Shown here piece by piece: positions 14,966 through 22,682 of a stretch of DNA of 64,000 nucleotides. The notes beneath the pieces are model-generated. The model did no database searches and was not told the DNA's origin. It worked only from the letters and a program-made list of their open reading frames with translations. The position numbers and the translations under genes are program-made. Source of the stretch: JBEKCB01 sp052139675 (GTDB lineage Bacteria; Planctomycetota; Brocadiia; CAIUPP01); contig JBKQWE010000097.1 of the NCBI GenBank assembly GCA_052139675.1, positions 1-64,000 of the forward strand. The letters run 5' to 3'. Each line of letters starts with the position of its first letter. The stretch's first letter is position 1.

Positions 14966-15561
14966 CGCGAGCCTTCGTCGCCGTCGGCTCCAACATCGCG
15001 CCGGCGCGAAACGTCCGCGAAGCGCTGCGCCGGCTTGCCCTCGACGAGACCGTCGCGAGAATATCCACGGTCTATCGCGCGCCGGCCGAGGGGCGGCCGG
15101 AGCAGCCGAAGTATTACAACTGCGTGGTGGAGATTGAGACGGCGACGCCGCCGCGCGACCTGAAATTCCGCGTGCTGCGGCGGATCGAGAACGAACTGGG
15201 CCGCGAGCGAACGGCGGACAAGTGCGCCGCTCGAACGATAGACCTCGATCTCATCTGGTACGGCGACCTGGTCATGGACGCGGACGATCTCGTCCTGCCT
15301 GACCCTCAGATCGCCCGGCGGCCATTCCTGGCCGTGCCGCTCTGCCAGTTGGCGCCGGACCTCGTCATCCCCGGATCTTCGCTGCGCATCTGCGATGCAG
15401 CCGCCGGGCTGCCGCGGGACGGCATGGAACCGCTGGAAACCTACGGCGACTCATTGCGGAAGCTATTGCTGCGCGCGGGCGCGTCCAAGGCATCTCGCGC
15501 TCGAAGCCCCCAGCCGAGAGCGACGAAATCGGGAGTCCGCAAGCGGCTTCGGTCCACCTGA
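14962..15561 (+). CDS. folK: 2-amino-4-hydroxy-6-hydroxymethyldihydropteridine diphosphokinase
   Basis: This encodes 199 residues; the start ATG overlaps the folB stop in ATGA. HPPK hallmarks are visible: the N-terminal VAVGSNIAPARN loop, the YYNCVVEIET strand, and the catalytic/metal segment CAARTIDLDLIWYGD containing the conserved R and D-x-D, followed by LPDPQIARRPFLAVPL. It transfers pyrophosphate from ATP to 6-hydroxymethyl-dihydropterin. The last 40 residues are basic, low in complexity and extend beyond the usual HPPK length of about 160. FolP and FolC are not in the window, so the pathway is completed elsewhere. Confidence 0.93.
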   Translation: MTRAFVAVGSNIAPARNVREALRRLALDETVARISTVYRAPAEGRPEQPKYYNCVVEIETATPPRDLKFRVLRRIENELGRERTADKCAARTIDLDLIWYGDLVMDADDLVLPDPQIARRPFLAVPLCQLAPDLVIPGSSLRICDAAAGLPRDGMEPLETYGDSLRKLLLRAGASKASRARSPQPRATKSGVRKRLRST

Positions 15562-15961
15562 CCGGCGTCTCGATCCGGCGCGGGGCAGTCGCATTTACTC
15601 CTCAAGATCGCTGTTGGCGGTCGGCCACGCCTCTGCGGCCACGCGCAGCCGGCGGATGGTAGGCCCGCAGCACGATTTGCCCCAGCATGGTCAACGCCGC
15701 CGCCAGCGCCGACGCGCAGACGCGCAGCGGCAGAGCATGGTCGCTCGCCGCGACTCAGGGCAATTGGGCCGCGCCGACGATAAAGACGCACGCCCGCTTG
15801 CGGATTCTTGTTGACAGCCGCCGCGGCCGCGCTTAAGCTGAATTTGGGGATTCCGCAGCGTTCTTAGCCGCGACTGCGGGGAGCGGCTTACGAGGCGTTG
15901 AAGTCGCGCTAGATTCAGTCCCAAAACGACCCGCCGTCGAAAGCGCGCCAGGGAGAATAGA
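15562..15961. other. 400-bp region without a confident gene
   Basis: No frame here has a ribosome binding site or protein-like composition across its length. On the minus strand (about 15602-15770) a short stretch reads like the core of an HPP-family membrane protein (ALAAALTM and then RAYHPPA), interrupted by stops. It could be a decayed remnant or chance. The last 15 bases hold the AGGGAGA ribosome binding site of the next gene. Confidence 0.4.
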
Positions 15962-16441
15962 ATGGCAGAGACGCAGAACGCCCGCCCGCCTGTCCCGCCT
16001 TTTAACCAGGAAACCGCAACGCAGAAAGTGCGCCTGGCCGAGGACGCATGGAACACACGCGACCCGATAAAGGTCGCTCTCGCCTACACCGTGGACAGCG
16101 CCTGGCGCAATCGCGCCGAATTTATCTCCGGGCGCGAGGCGATTGTGCGGTTCCTCGAGCGCAAGTGGGCCAAAGAGCTGGATTACCGCCTGATCAAGGA
16201 GCTGTGGGCCTTTCACGAAGCTCGCGTCTCCGTGCGTTTCGCCTACGAGTGGCACGACGACTCGGGCAACTGGTTCCGCTCCTATGGCAACGAGAACTGG
16301 GAGTTCGAAGATCACGGACTCATGCGCCGCCGCATCGCGAGCATCAACGATCTCCCGATCCAGGAGTCGGACCGCAAATACCATTGGCCGCTGGGCCGCC
16401 GGCCCGACGATCACCCCGGGTTGTCCGAATTGGGCCTCTGA
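15962..16441 (+). CDS. NTF2-like protein of the DUF1348 family
   Basis: This encodes 159 residues with AGGGAGA 5 bases before the ATG. The sequence has the DUF1348 layout: an RPPVPPF opening, a QKVRLAEDAWNTRDP helix, WRNRAEF with GREAI, then a W-rich beta sheet ending in YHWPLGRRPDDHPGL. The NTF2-like fold forms a small cone-shaped pocket. Family function is unknown and no catalytic residue is established. It is 10 bases upstream of a hemerythrin gene, so the two are probably co-transcribed. Confidence 0.85.
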   Translation: MAETQNARPPVPPFNQETATQKVRLAEDAWNTRDPIKVALAYTVDSAWRNRAEFISGREAIVRFLERKWAKELDYRLIKELWAFHEARVSVRFAYEWHDDSGNWFRSYGNENWEFEDHGLMRRRIASINDLPIQESDRKYHWPLGRRPDDHPGLSELGL

Positions 16442-16451
16442 AGGAGCGACT

Positions 16452-16997
16452 ATGACGCCGACGGAAATCCTGAAGCACGAACACCAGGTCATTCTCCTGG
16501 TGCTGAAAGGCGCCGAGCGCGAGGGGAACGCCGCTCGAAATAAGGGCGCCTGCGACGCGCAGAAGGTCGAGCAGATGGCCGATTTCTTCAAGATGTTCGT
16601 GGACCGCTGCCATCACGCCAAGGAGGAGCGGCATCTCTTCCCGGCGCTGGAGAAACACGGCGTGCCCAAGGAGGGCGGACCGCTCGGCGTGATGCTGTCC
16701 GAGCACGACGAGGGGCGCGGTCACGTGCGCGCCATCGCCGCCGCTCTGCCCGGCCTCAACGCGGGCCGCCGTGAAGCTGCCCTCGAGACGGCGAACGAAC
16801 TGCTGGCGTATGCAACTCTGCTCCGCGCGCACATCGATAAGGAGGAGAATGTCCTCTTCGCGATCGCCGAACGCGTGCTCACTCCCAAGGAGTGCCGGGA
16901 GATGGTAAAGGCGTTCGACCGGGTGGAGGCCGAGGAGATCGGCGTGGGCGTCCACGAGAAGTATCATCAACTGGCCCACGAACTGGCCAAGCAGTGA
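16452..16997 (+). CDS. Hemerythrin HHE cation-binding domain protein
   Basis: The ATG at 16452 follows AAGGAG at ideal spacing; a longer frame to 16284 overlaps the previous gene and is rejected. The 181-residue protein has His/Glu-rich helices in hemerythrin order: LKHEHQ near the start, CHHAKEERHLFPALE in helix 2, SEHDEGR in the middle and HIDKEENVLF later. These supply the His and Glu ligands of a di-iron centre. Such proteins bind oxygen or nitric oxide, or handle iron, in the cytoplasm. The pairing with superoxide-reductase-like and cytochrome genes nearby fits oxygen-stress biology, although they are not in one operon. Confidence 0.9.
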   Translation: MTPTEILKHEHQVILLVLKGAEREGNAARNKGACDAQKVEQMADFFKMFVDRCHHAKEERHLFPALEKHGVPKEGGPLGVMLSEHDEGRGHVRAIAAALPGLNAGRREAALETANELLAYATLLRAHIDKEENVLFAIAERVLTPKECREMVKAFDRVEAEEIGVGVHEKYHQLAHELAKQ

Positions 16998-17011
16998 GAG
17001 TGCGATCTCAT

Positions 17012-17048
17012 GTTTGAAAGCGGCCCGTCCTTCGGAGGACGGTCAAAC
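17012..17048 (+). other. Two-part hairpin between hemerythrin and aldo/keto reductase genes
   Basis: An inner 7-bp stem (CCGTCCT/AGGACGG, 17025-17042, loop TCGG) is enclosed by an outer 6-bp stem (GTTTGA 17012-17017 with TCAAAC 17043-17048), with a 7-base bulge on one side. No T-run follows. It is either a weak terminator for the hemerythrin gene or a structured leader 37 bases upstream of the next start codon. Confidence 0.35.
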
Positions 17049-17085
17049 GGGAAATCCCGGCTAATAACGGTTTCAGGAGGAAAAG

Positions 17086-18150
17086 ATGCAAAAGCGAAAA
17101 CTTGGAAAGAGCAAGTTGGAAGTTTCGGCCCTCGGCCTCGGCTGCATGGGCATGAGCTTTTCATACGGCCCGCCTAAAGACAAGCAGGAAATGACCTCTC
17201 TTCTCCGGGCTGCCGTCGAGCGCGGCATCACTTTTTTTGACACCGCCGAAGTGTACGGCCCGTACTCCAATGAAGAACTCGTGGGCGAAGCCCTCGCTCC
17301 GTTCCGCAAGCAAGTGGTGATCGCCACCAAGTTCGGGTTCGACCTCAATCCGAATTTCGATTCCCGCGGGATGAAGGGCTCGCCGGGCCTGAACAGCCGG
17401 CCGGAGCACATCAAGCAGGCGGTCGAGGGCTCGCTCAAGCGGCTCAAGGTCGTTGTGATTGACCTGCTGTACCAGCATCGAGTTGATCCGAATGTGCCCA
17501 TCGAAGACGTGGCAGGCGCGGTGAAGGAACTGATTCAGCAGGGCAAGGTCAAGCACTTCGGCCTCTCCGAAGCGGGTGTGAAAACGATCCGTCGCGCACA
17601 CGCCGTCCAACCGCTCTCCGCCCTCCAGAGCGAATACTCGCTGTGGACGAGAACGCCCGAGAAGGAAGTGATACCGACCCTGGATGAACTCGGCATCGGC
17701 TTCGTTCCCTACAGCCCTTTGGGCAAGGGATTCCTCACGGGGAAAATGGACGAGAAAACGACCTTCGACAGCTCCGACTTCCGCAGCGGCCTGCCGCGCT
17801 TCACGCCGGAGGCTCTCAAGGCAAATCAGGCTCTGATCAATCTGCTCAGCAGCATCGCCGAACGGAAGAAGGCGACGCCTGCGCAGATCGCACTCGCATG
17901 GCTGCTGGCCCAGAAGCCGTGGATTGTTCCGATCCCGGGCACGACGAAGCTGCAGCGCCTGGAGGAGAACATCGGAGCAGCCTCAGTCGAACTCACGCCC
18001 GACGATCTCCGTGAGATCGAGAGCGCCGCATCAAAGATCACGGTGCAAGGGGCTCGGTATCCCGAAAAGCTGGAGCAAATGACTGCCGCTGAATGCCGGA
18101 AAATATGTTTCTGGTTGCATTCCGTAGCCCGCCGAGCCAGGAACCGCTGA
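17086..18150 (+). CDS. Aldo/keto reductase
   Basis: This encodes 354 residues with AGGAGG 6 bases before the ATG. The AKR catalytic tetrad is complete: D52 and Y57 in FFDTAEVYG, K82 in VIATKFGF, and H131 in LLYQHRVDP. The C-terminal NADPH site appears in the VPIPGTTKLQRLEEN block. It is a TIM-barrel enzyme that reduces aldehydes or ketones with NADPH; the sequence resembles the general oxidoreductase group (AKR11-13-like). After the usual end of the family (YPEKLEQM) there is a tail of about 20 residues rich in Cys and Arg. Substrate is unknown. Confidence 0.92.
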   Translation: MQKRKLGKSKLEVSALGLGCMGMSFSYGPPKDKQEMTSLLRAAVERGITFFDTAEVYGPYSNEELVGEALAPFRKQVVIATKFGFDLNPNFDSRGMKGSPGLNSRPEHIKQAVEGSLKRLKVVVIDLLYQHRVDPNVPIEDVAGAVKELIQQGKVKHFGLSEAGVKTIRRAHAVQPLSALQSEYSLWTRTPEKEVIPTLDELGIGFVPYSPLGKGFLTGKMDEKTTFDSSDFRSGLPRFTPEALKANQALINLLSSIAERKKATPAQIALAWLLAQKPWIVPIPGTTKLQRLEENIGAASVELTPDDLREIESAASKITVQGARYPEKLEQMTAAECRKICFWLHSVARRARNR

Positions 18151-18230
18151 TCGGATAGAACAGATAAGAGGCGAACAATCGAGGCTGAGGACGCCGCGAG
18201 GATGCCGCGCGCGGGCGGTGGGAGAAGGAC

Positions 18231-19766
18231 TTGGCGACATTCACGCTGCGGCCGGCGCCGCCTTTTCGTCTGGACCTGACCGTATGGGCGCTTCGGCGGC
18301 TACCCATCAATGAAATGGACCGATGGGACGGCGAGACCTACCGGCGTTTACTGATGATCGAGGACGCGCCGGTCGCCGTCGCCGTGACCCAGGTCCGAGG
18401 CGCGGACGCGCCCCTGTTGCGCGTGGCCACGGAAGGTCTCCTTGCCAGGAAACGCAAAGCGTCGCTCGCGGCCACGCTGGAAAGAATGCTCGGTCTGCGG
18501 GCCGACTTGTCGGCGTTCTACCGGATGGCCGCTCGCGATGCGAGCCTGGCCGGTCCGGCGAAGCGGTTCACTGGCATGCGCCCGCCGCGGTTCCCTTCGG
18601 TCTTTGAGGCGCTGCTCACCGGCTTTGCCTGCCAGCAACTCTCTCTCCACGTAGGCGTCACGCTGCTCAATCGCTTGACGAAGCGCTTTGGCATGGCGTG
18701 GCGTGGCCAGCAAGCGGTCCCGCGTCCGCAGGATCTGCTGCGGGCCGAACCCCGTCAATTGAAGGCGCTGGGCTTCAGCAGCCATAAGGCCGGCTTCATT
18801 CTCGGCCTGGCGCGCCGCGTGGCTGCCGGCGAGCTGGAAATAGAGGAACTGGCCGACCTGCCTGATTCGGAGGCGCTGGAGCGGCTGAGAGAAACCCGCG
18901 GCGTCGGGCGCTGGACGGCGGAATATGTCCTACTGCGCGGCCTGGGACGGACTCACGTCTTTCCGGCGGATGACGCAGGCGCCCGGAAGAGCTTGCAGCG
19001 ATTGTTGCGCTTGAGGCAGCCGCTCGACGACGAAACTCTCCAGCGCGCGCTGGACCGTTGGCGGCCCTTTGGCGGCCTGGTCTTCTTTCACCTGCTGTTG
19101 GACAAACTTGCCGAGGCGGGCGTCCTGAACGCCGTTGCTCCGCCGCCGCAACCGGGCTCGAAGAGCCGCGACGCCGCTGTCCTGACGATCGGCCATTCCA
19201 CGCGCACGATCGAGGAATTCATCGGCCTGCTCCAGGCGCACGGCGCGTCCTGCGTGGTGGACGTGCGGACGGTGCCGCGTTCCCGGCACAACCCCCAGTT
19301 CGACAAGACTTCCCTGCCGAAGGCGTTGAAGAGTGCCGGGCTGAAATATGTTCACATGCCGGGACTCGGCGGACTCCGTCATGCCCTGAGCGATTCGCCC
19401 AACATGGGCTGGCGAAATGCCTCTTTTCGAGGTTTCGCGGATTACATGCAGAAGCCGGAATTCAAGGGAAATCTCGTTGAACTGATACGGTTGGCGAAGC
19501 AGGACCGGATCGCATTGATGTGCGCGGAAGCGCTGCCCTGGCGCTGTCATCGCTCGCTCATCGCGGACGCCTTGCTCGTTCGCGGAATCCGCGCCGAGCA
19601 CATCATGAGCCCGACTCGCCGCCAGGCTCATACCCTGACGCCGTTCGCCAAAGTCCGAGGCGCCGCGGTCACGTATCCAACCGAGGCAGGGCGAACCATT
19701 CAAGAGAAACCATCGGCCAGCCGTCCCCGGTCGCAAGCCATCGAGAAGGTCCATATCCGCCGATAA
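18231..19766 (+). CDS. Fusion of AlkA-like DNA-3-methyladenine glycosylase and DUF488 domain
   Basis: This encodes 511 residues from a TTG at 18231 after GGGAGAAGGA. Residues about 1-305 are an AlkA-type HhH-GPD glycosylase: the hairpin GVGRWTAEYVLLRGLG near 223-240 is followed by FPADD, where the Asp near 248 matches the AlkA catalytic aspartate. It should remove alkylated purines from DNA. Residues about 317-465 are a DUF488 domain with both signature blocks, TIGHSTRTIEEF near 320 and CAEALPWRCHRSLIADAL near 431. DUF488 is usually a separate small protein of unknown function, so the fusion suggests a shared job in damaged nucleic-acid metabolism. The tail of about 45 residues is basic and low-complexity. 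Confidence 0.88.
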   Translation: MATFTLRPAPPFRLDLTVWALRRLPINEMDRWDGETYRRLLMIEDAPVAVAVTQVRGADAPLLRVATEGLLARKRKASLAATLERMLGLRADLSAFYRMAARDASLAGPAKRFTGMRPPRFPSVFEALLTGFACQQLSLHVGVTLLNRLTKRFGMAWRGQQAVPRPQDLLRAEPRQLKALGFSSHKAGFILGLARRVAAGELEIEELADLPDSEALERLRETRGVGRWTAEYVLLRGLGRTHVFPADDAGARKSLQRLLRLRQPLDDETLQRALDRWRPFGGLVFFHLLLDKLAEAGVLNAVAPPPQPGSKSRDAAVLTIGHSTRTIEEFIGLLQAHGASCVVDVRTVPRSRHNPQFDKTSLPKALKSAGLKYVHMPGLGGLRHALSDSPNMGWRNASFRGFADYMQKPEFKGNLVELIRLAKQDRIALMCAEALPWRCHRSLIADALLVRGIRAEHIMSPTRRQAHTLTPFAKVRGAAVTYPTEAGRTIQEKPSASRPRSQAIEKVHIRR

Positions 19767-19900
19767 CGCCCGCCGCTCTTGACAAGCTCTCCGCCGGAGG
19801 CTAAGAAGAGCGCATGGCATCATCGCGTCCGCCGGGGAATGCCCGCGCCCGGCGGAACGGCTGAAAACCCGAGGCGTGGACATCTTGGAAAGGAAGACCC

Positions 19901-20752
19901 ATGGCCATGGCAAGTCGCGGCGCACCGCGAAAAGGCGGCAAGCTGCGGATCCTCGTGATCGGCGCTCACCCGGATGACTGCGAGTTGAAATGTTCAGGCG
20001 CCGGCGCCCTCTGGGCGCGGCAAGGGCACACCGTCCGGTTCGTCAGCGCCACCAACGGCGGCACCGGACACCATCGCATCGGCGGCATCGAGTTGGTCCG
20101 GCGCCGGATCGCGGAGGCGAAGGCCGCCGCCGCCGTGCTCGGCGTCGAGAGCCAGGTGCTGCCCATCATGAATGGCGGCCTGGTGGCCTCGCTCGAGTAC
20201 CGCGGTATGTTCATCCGGCTGATCCGCGAGTTCAACGCGGACGTCGTCATCACGCACCGTCCCAACGACTACCACCCCGACCACCGCTACACGTCCATCC
20301 TGGTCCAGGATTCGGCCTACGTGGTCACCGTGCCCAACAACTGCCCGGAGACGCCCGCCCCGCGGCATGACCCGACCGTGCTTTACATGGCCGACGGCTT
20401 CGAGAAGCCGATCCCGTTCCATCCGGACTTCGTGGTGGCGATTGACTCGGTCATGGAAAAGAAGCTCAGCGCCATCATCTGCCACGAGAGCCAGGTGTTC
20501 GAATGGATCCCCTGGAATTCCGGAATGGAGGAGAATCAGGTTCCGAAGAGCCGGGCGGGCCGGCGCAAGTTCGCGGCGGACCGATACGGCAAACGTTCGT
20601 CGGAGGCGGCGGATCGCTTCCGCCCGCAACTGGTCGCCAAATACGGAGAGAAGAAAGGCAACGCCGTCAAGTACGCGGAGGCCTTCGAGCGCTGCGAGTA
20701 CGGAGGCCGGCTCACGCCCGAGCTGGAGAAGAAACTCTTCGGAGCGATATAG
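19901..20752 (+). CDS. LmbE/PIG-L family zinc-dependent deacetylase
   Basis: This encodes 283 residues; the ATG at 19901 (or 19907) follows GGAAAGGAAG. The family zinc site is intact: AHPDD near the N-terminus (His, Asp) and THRPNDYHPDHR in the middle (third ligand His). Members deacetylate N-acetylglucosaminyl substrates such as GlcNAc-PI, mycothiol or bacillithiol precursors; here the substrate is unknown. The protein is cytoplasmic with no signal peptide. It stands alone between the AlkA fusion and a convergent gene. Confidence 0.9.
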   Translation: MAMASRGAPRKGGKLRILVIGAHPDDCELKCSGAGALWARQGHTVRFVSATNGGTGHHRIGGIELVRRRIAEAKAAAAVLGVESQVLPIMNGGLVASLEYRGMFIRLIREFNADVVITHRPNDYHPDHRYTSILVQDSAYVVTVPNNCPETPAPRHDPTVLYMADGFEKPIPFHPDFVVAIDSVMEKKLSAIICHESQVFEWIPWNSGMEENQVPKSRAGRRKFAADRYGKRSSEAADRFRPQLVAKYGEKKGNAVKYAEAFERCEYGGRLTPELEKKLFGAI

Positions 20753-20896
20753 CGACCGGTCACGAGTCGGAAGGGCAGCGATGGGGTCAGGCCGTCGCTA
20801 GTCCTTAGGTTGTACGGTGGCGACGGTCAAAGTCTTGGACGCGGATGGTTCGCATGAATCTATTGCGCCTTCTCGCGGCCAATTTTGTTGTTCGAT

Positions 20897-21319
20897 TCAG
20901 CGTTGGCGGCGAGCCGACGGCGCCTTGCCGTCGAACGCGCAAATATAGCAGACGCAGTTCAGGAAGAGCGCGCGCCCTGCAGCGGTCATCTCCGAGGGGG
21001 ATGACGAGTAGCCCCACTGCAAGAAGCTGCCATCTCGTCCGATGCCCACGTCGCCGTACTGCTTGCCGATATTGTACCCTTGCGCCAGCACTTCGGCGTC
21101 GGGCGAATTGGCGTAGCCGTCGCCGCGGGACAACACGCTGCCAAAAGTCTTCCCGCTGTCCTGCACGCGCCAGACTTTAATCTGCTCAGGCAGGTCCTTG
21201 CCAGCCGGCGAGCGGCGGTAGTTTCTCGGGGTCGGCCACATCTCGAAGACCGGCTGAACGGGGAAAGGCTTCAGGAACACCTCATGATTGATCGGCTCAA
21301 ACTGAGCCGCGTCGCTCAT
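20897..21319 (-). CDS. Downstream half of a ThuA/GAT-like secreted protein, after an in-frame TGA
   Basis: The 140-codon frame begins at an ATG (21319) that has no convincing ribosome binding site. It lies in exactly the same reading frame as the upstream gene 21326-22018, separated by TGA plus two sense codons (Asn, Cys). It holds the second half of a class-I-amidotransferase-like/ThuA-like fold: an MWPTP block, VLSRGDGYANSPDAEVL, then QWGYSSSP and LFLNCVCYI at the end. Without the upstream half it would lack the N-terminal sheet. The best reading is therefore one protein of about 373 residues, made by TGA recoding or broken by a recent nonsense mutation. Confidence 0.75.
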   Translation of the reverse strand: MSDAAQFEPINHEVFLKPFPVQPVFEMWPTPRNYRRSPAGKDLPEQIKVWRVQDSGKTFGSVLSRGDGYANSPDAEVLAQGYNIGKQYGDVGIGRDGSFLQWGYSSSPSEMTAAGRALFLNCVCYICAFDGKAPSARRQR

Positions 21320-21328
21320 GCAGTTTCA
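21293..21328 (-). promoter_or_regulatory. In-frame TGA followed by a SECIS-like hairpin
   Basis: The TGA occupies 21328-21326 on the minus strand. After 16 bases comes a perfect 7-bp GC-rich stem, CGGCTCA (21309-21303) and TGAGCCG (21299-21293), closing a three-base loop GTT (21302-21300). The loop starts 23 bases after the TGA and its first base is G. Published rules for bacterial SECIS elements ask for an apical loop about 16-37 bases after UGA, with a G among the first two loop bases, so the hairpin fits them. No selenocysteine machinery gene is in the window, so this is a candidate only. Confidence 0.45.
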
Positions 21329-22018
21329 CTCATACCCCGTCTTGAGTCGAAGCTGGCTGCAGATCATCGCCCCAGCCACGCCAACGGTCACCGTCGCACG
21401 GGCATAGTTCTGCGATAGCTTGGGTCGCGGGAAGTTGAAGGCGTCCTTGCCGTCGCCGTCATAATCCAGGATCGCCACGTCGAACCCATTAGCGCTCTTG
21501 TCGCCGAAAGCCGCCAGGTCGCCGGTCTCGACGTGCGTGAAATACTTGCCCAGGAACTCGACGAAATCCTTCTCGCGATCCGAGCCGGGACGCCCGGCAT
21601 AGAGGATGCGCGTGGCGATCTTCGCGGGCGGCGCCGGTGGCTCCTGCTCTGGACGGACTGCCTCGGCCGGCAACGGCTGCGGCTTGGCGCGCTCATCCTC
21701 GACCCATTTCATGCCCGCGGGCTTCATTTCGGGCAGGCCTGTCGGCCGCAATTCCACCTCAGAAACGATCCCATCGGAGAGGCGAATCTCGCCGCGTTCA
21801 TAAATGAGAGTCTCACGATGTGCCGACCCGACCTCTCCCTGCGGTGGACCGAGAAGCTCGATCACCTTCTCCCTCGGATCTCCAGGCTTGATCTCCTGCG
21901 CAGTAGTAGTTGCCGTCTGACTGTTTGTCGCCGCAGGAGAGCCGCCGGCCCCCAGCCACGCCATCGCCGCAAGGCTCGCCATCGCGACGATCACGCGCGT
22001 CCCGCAAGTCCGCAACAT
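21326..22018 (-). CDS. Upstream half of a ThuA/GAT-like secreted protein, ending at an in-frame TGA
   Basis: This encodes 230 residues from 22018 with a signal peptide (VAMASLAAMAWLGAGG). Residues about 42-95 resemble a BamE/SmpA-like repeat (KPGDPREKVIELLGPP, then a YERGEI strand). From about 135 a Rossmann-like amidotransferase fold begins (TRILYAGRPG, VAILDYDGDG, TVGVAGAMI) and is cut off at LKTGYE by TGA (21328-21326). The fold continues in frame in 20897-21319. Function is unknown; proteins of this type are common in polysaccharide-degrading PVC bacteria, from general knowledge. Confidence 0.75.
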   Translation of the reverse strand: MLRTCGTRVIVAMASLAAMAWLGAGGSPAATNSQTATTTAQEIKPGDPREKVIELLGPPQGEVGSAHRETLIYERGEIRLSDGIVSEVELRPTGLPEMKPAGMKWVEDERAKPQPLPAEAVRPEQEPPAPPAKIATRILYAGRPGSDREKDFVEFLGKYFTHVETGDLAAFGDKSANGFDVAILDYDGDGKDAFNFPRPKLSQNYARATVTVGVAGAMICSQLRLKTGYE

Positions 22019-22462
22019 GGCTTTGCCTCCCGGCGACGGCCTCTGGCTAGAGTATCACTATGCATCTTGATTATCGGCCCGGCAGGGCGCAAGTTTAGCG
22101 GAACATTTCAGCGGCGGCGCTGTCGCGACTGACTTCGCCGCCTGAGATTCGTCCGGTGCCAAGAACGGATGGGGCAGCTCACATTTGTTAGAACCCTCGG
22201 CCCCTATACTCGCGCCTTTCCTGGCTCCATTCGCAGGGCCGCCGGAACGTTTTATCCTCATGGTTGCGGCATCTTACAACGACCAGCGTGTGCCGTTTTC
22301 CACTGACCACGCAACTGACCAGAAACTGACCATGCAGGCGAGAAAAGGCGAGAATTCGCGGGATGAATTGGGACAATCGGAGGCGGACGGTTCTGATAGG
22401 CCGGACGACGACAATGCCCCAGAAAACTCAAGCGGGTCTTACGTTTCCAAGGCTCCTGAGCA
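22019..22462. other. Intergenic region upstream of the TGA-interrupted gene
   Basis: These 444 bases between the divergent flanks hold no frame with a convincing start and protein-like composition. A short plus-strand frame (22185 onward) runs into the tRNA gene and is not credible. The promoter of the minus-strand gene starting at 22018 should lie at the left end, but no clear -35/-10 pair was found. Confidence 0.5.
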
Positions 22463-22539
22463 TGGCACGCCCGGCAGGAGTCGAACCTGCGGCCTGCGGT
22501 TTAGGAAACCGCCGCTCTATCCTACTGAGCTACGGGCGC
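22463..22539 (-). tRNA. tRNA-Arg (anticodon CCT)
   Basis: The minus strand folds as a full cloverleaf. The acceptor stem is GCGCCCG with CGGGCGT (G-U at the first pair). The D arm is present, the anticodon arm is GCGGT/ACCGC with loop TTCCTAA, so the anticodon is CCT, and the T arm contains GGTTCGACTCC. The discriminator is G and CCA is encoded. It reads AGG codons. The gene lies just upstream of the signalling operon's 3' end. Confidence 0.95.
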
Positions 22540-22682
22540 TTGTGATAGCCTGCGTGAGGTTGTATTGTTCGACAAGAATCGCGCTGCGAAGTCCATGGGT
22601 AGTATGACCGAACAATGCGGCCTCGTCAAGTGTTTCGAAAAGAGCTTCCGGGGGCGAGGAGGGTGGCTCTCGGGCGGCTTGT

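Noticed and set aside
15441..15815. Possible HPP-family membrane protein remnant on the minus strand
   Set aside because: Only a short YHPPA-like stretch fits, with stops on either side; too weak to call a pseudogene.
17086..18150. Frameshift suspected at the C-terminus of the aldo/keto reductase
   Set aside because: The core enzyme is complete and the extra 20 residues follow the normal end without loss of family residues; a simple extension is sufficient.
20897..21319. Downstream frame as an independent translationally coupled gene
   Set aside because: The ATG lacks a ribosome binding site and the encoded part starts in the middle of a fold that continues in phase from the upstream frame; one interrupted protein is the better reading, although coupling cannot be excluded.
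22185..22607. Plus-strand frame of 140 codons over the tRNA-Arg gene
   Set aside because: It reads through the tRNA antisense, has no ribosome binding site and no protein-like pattern.
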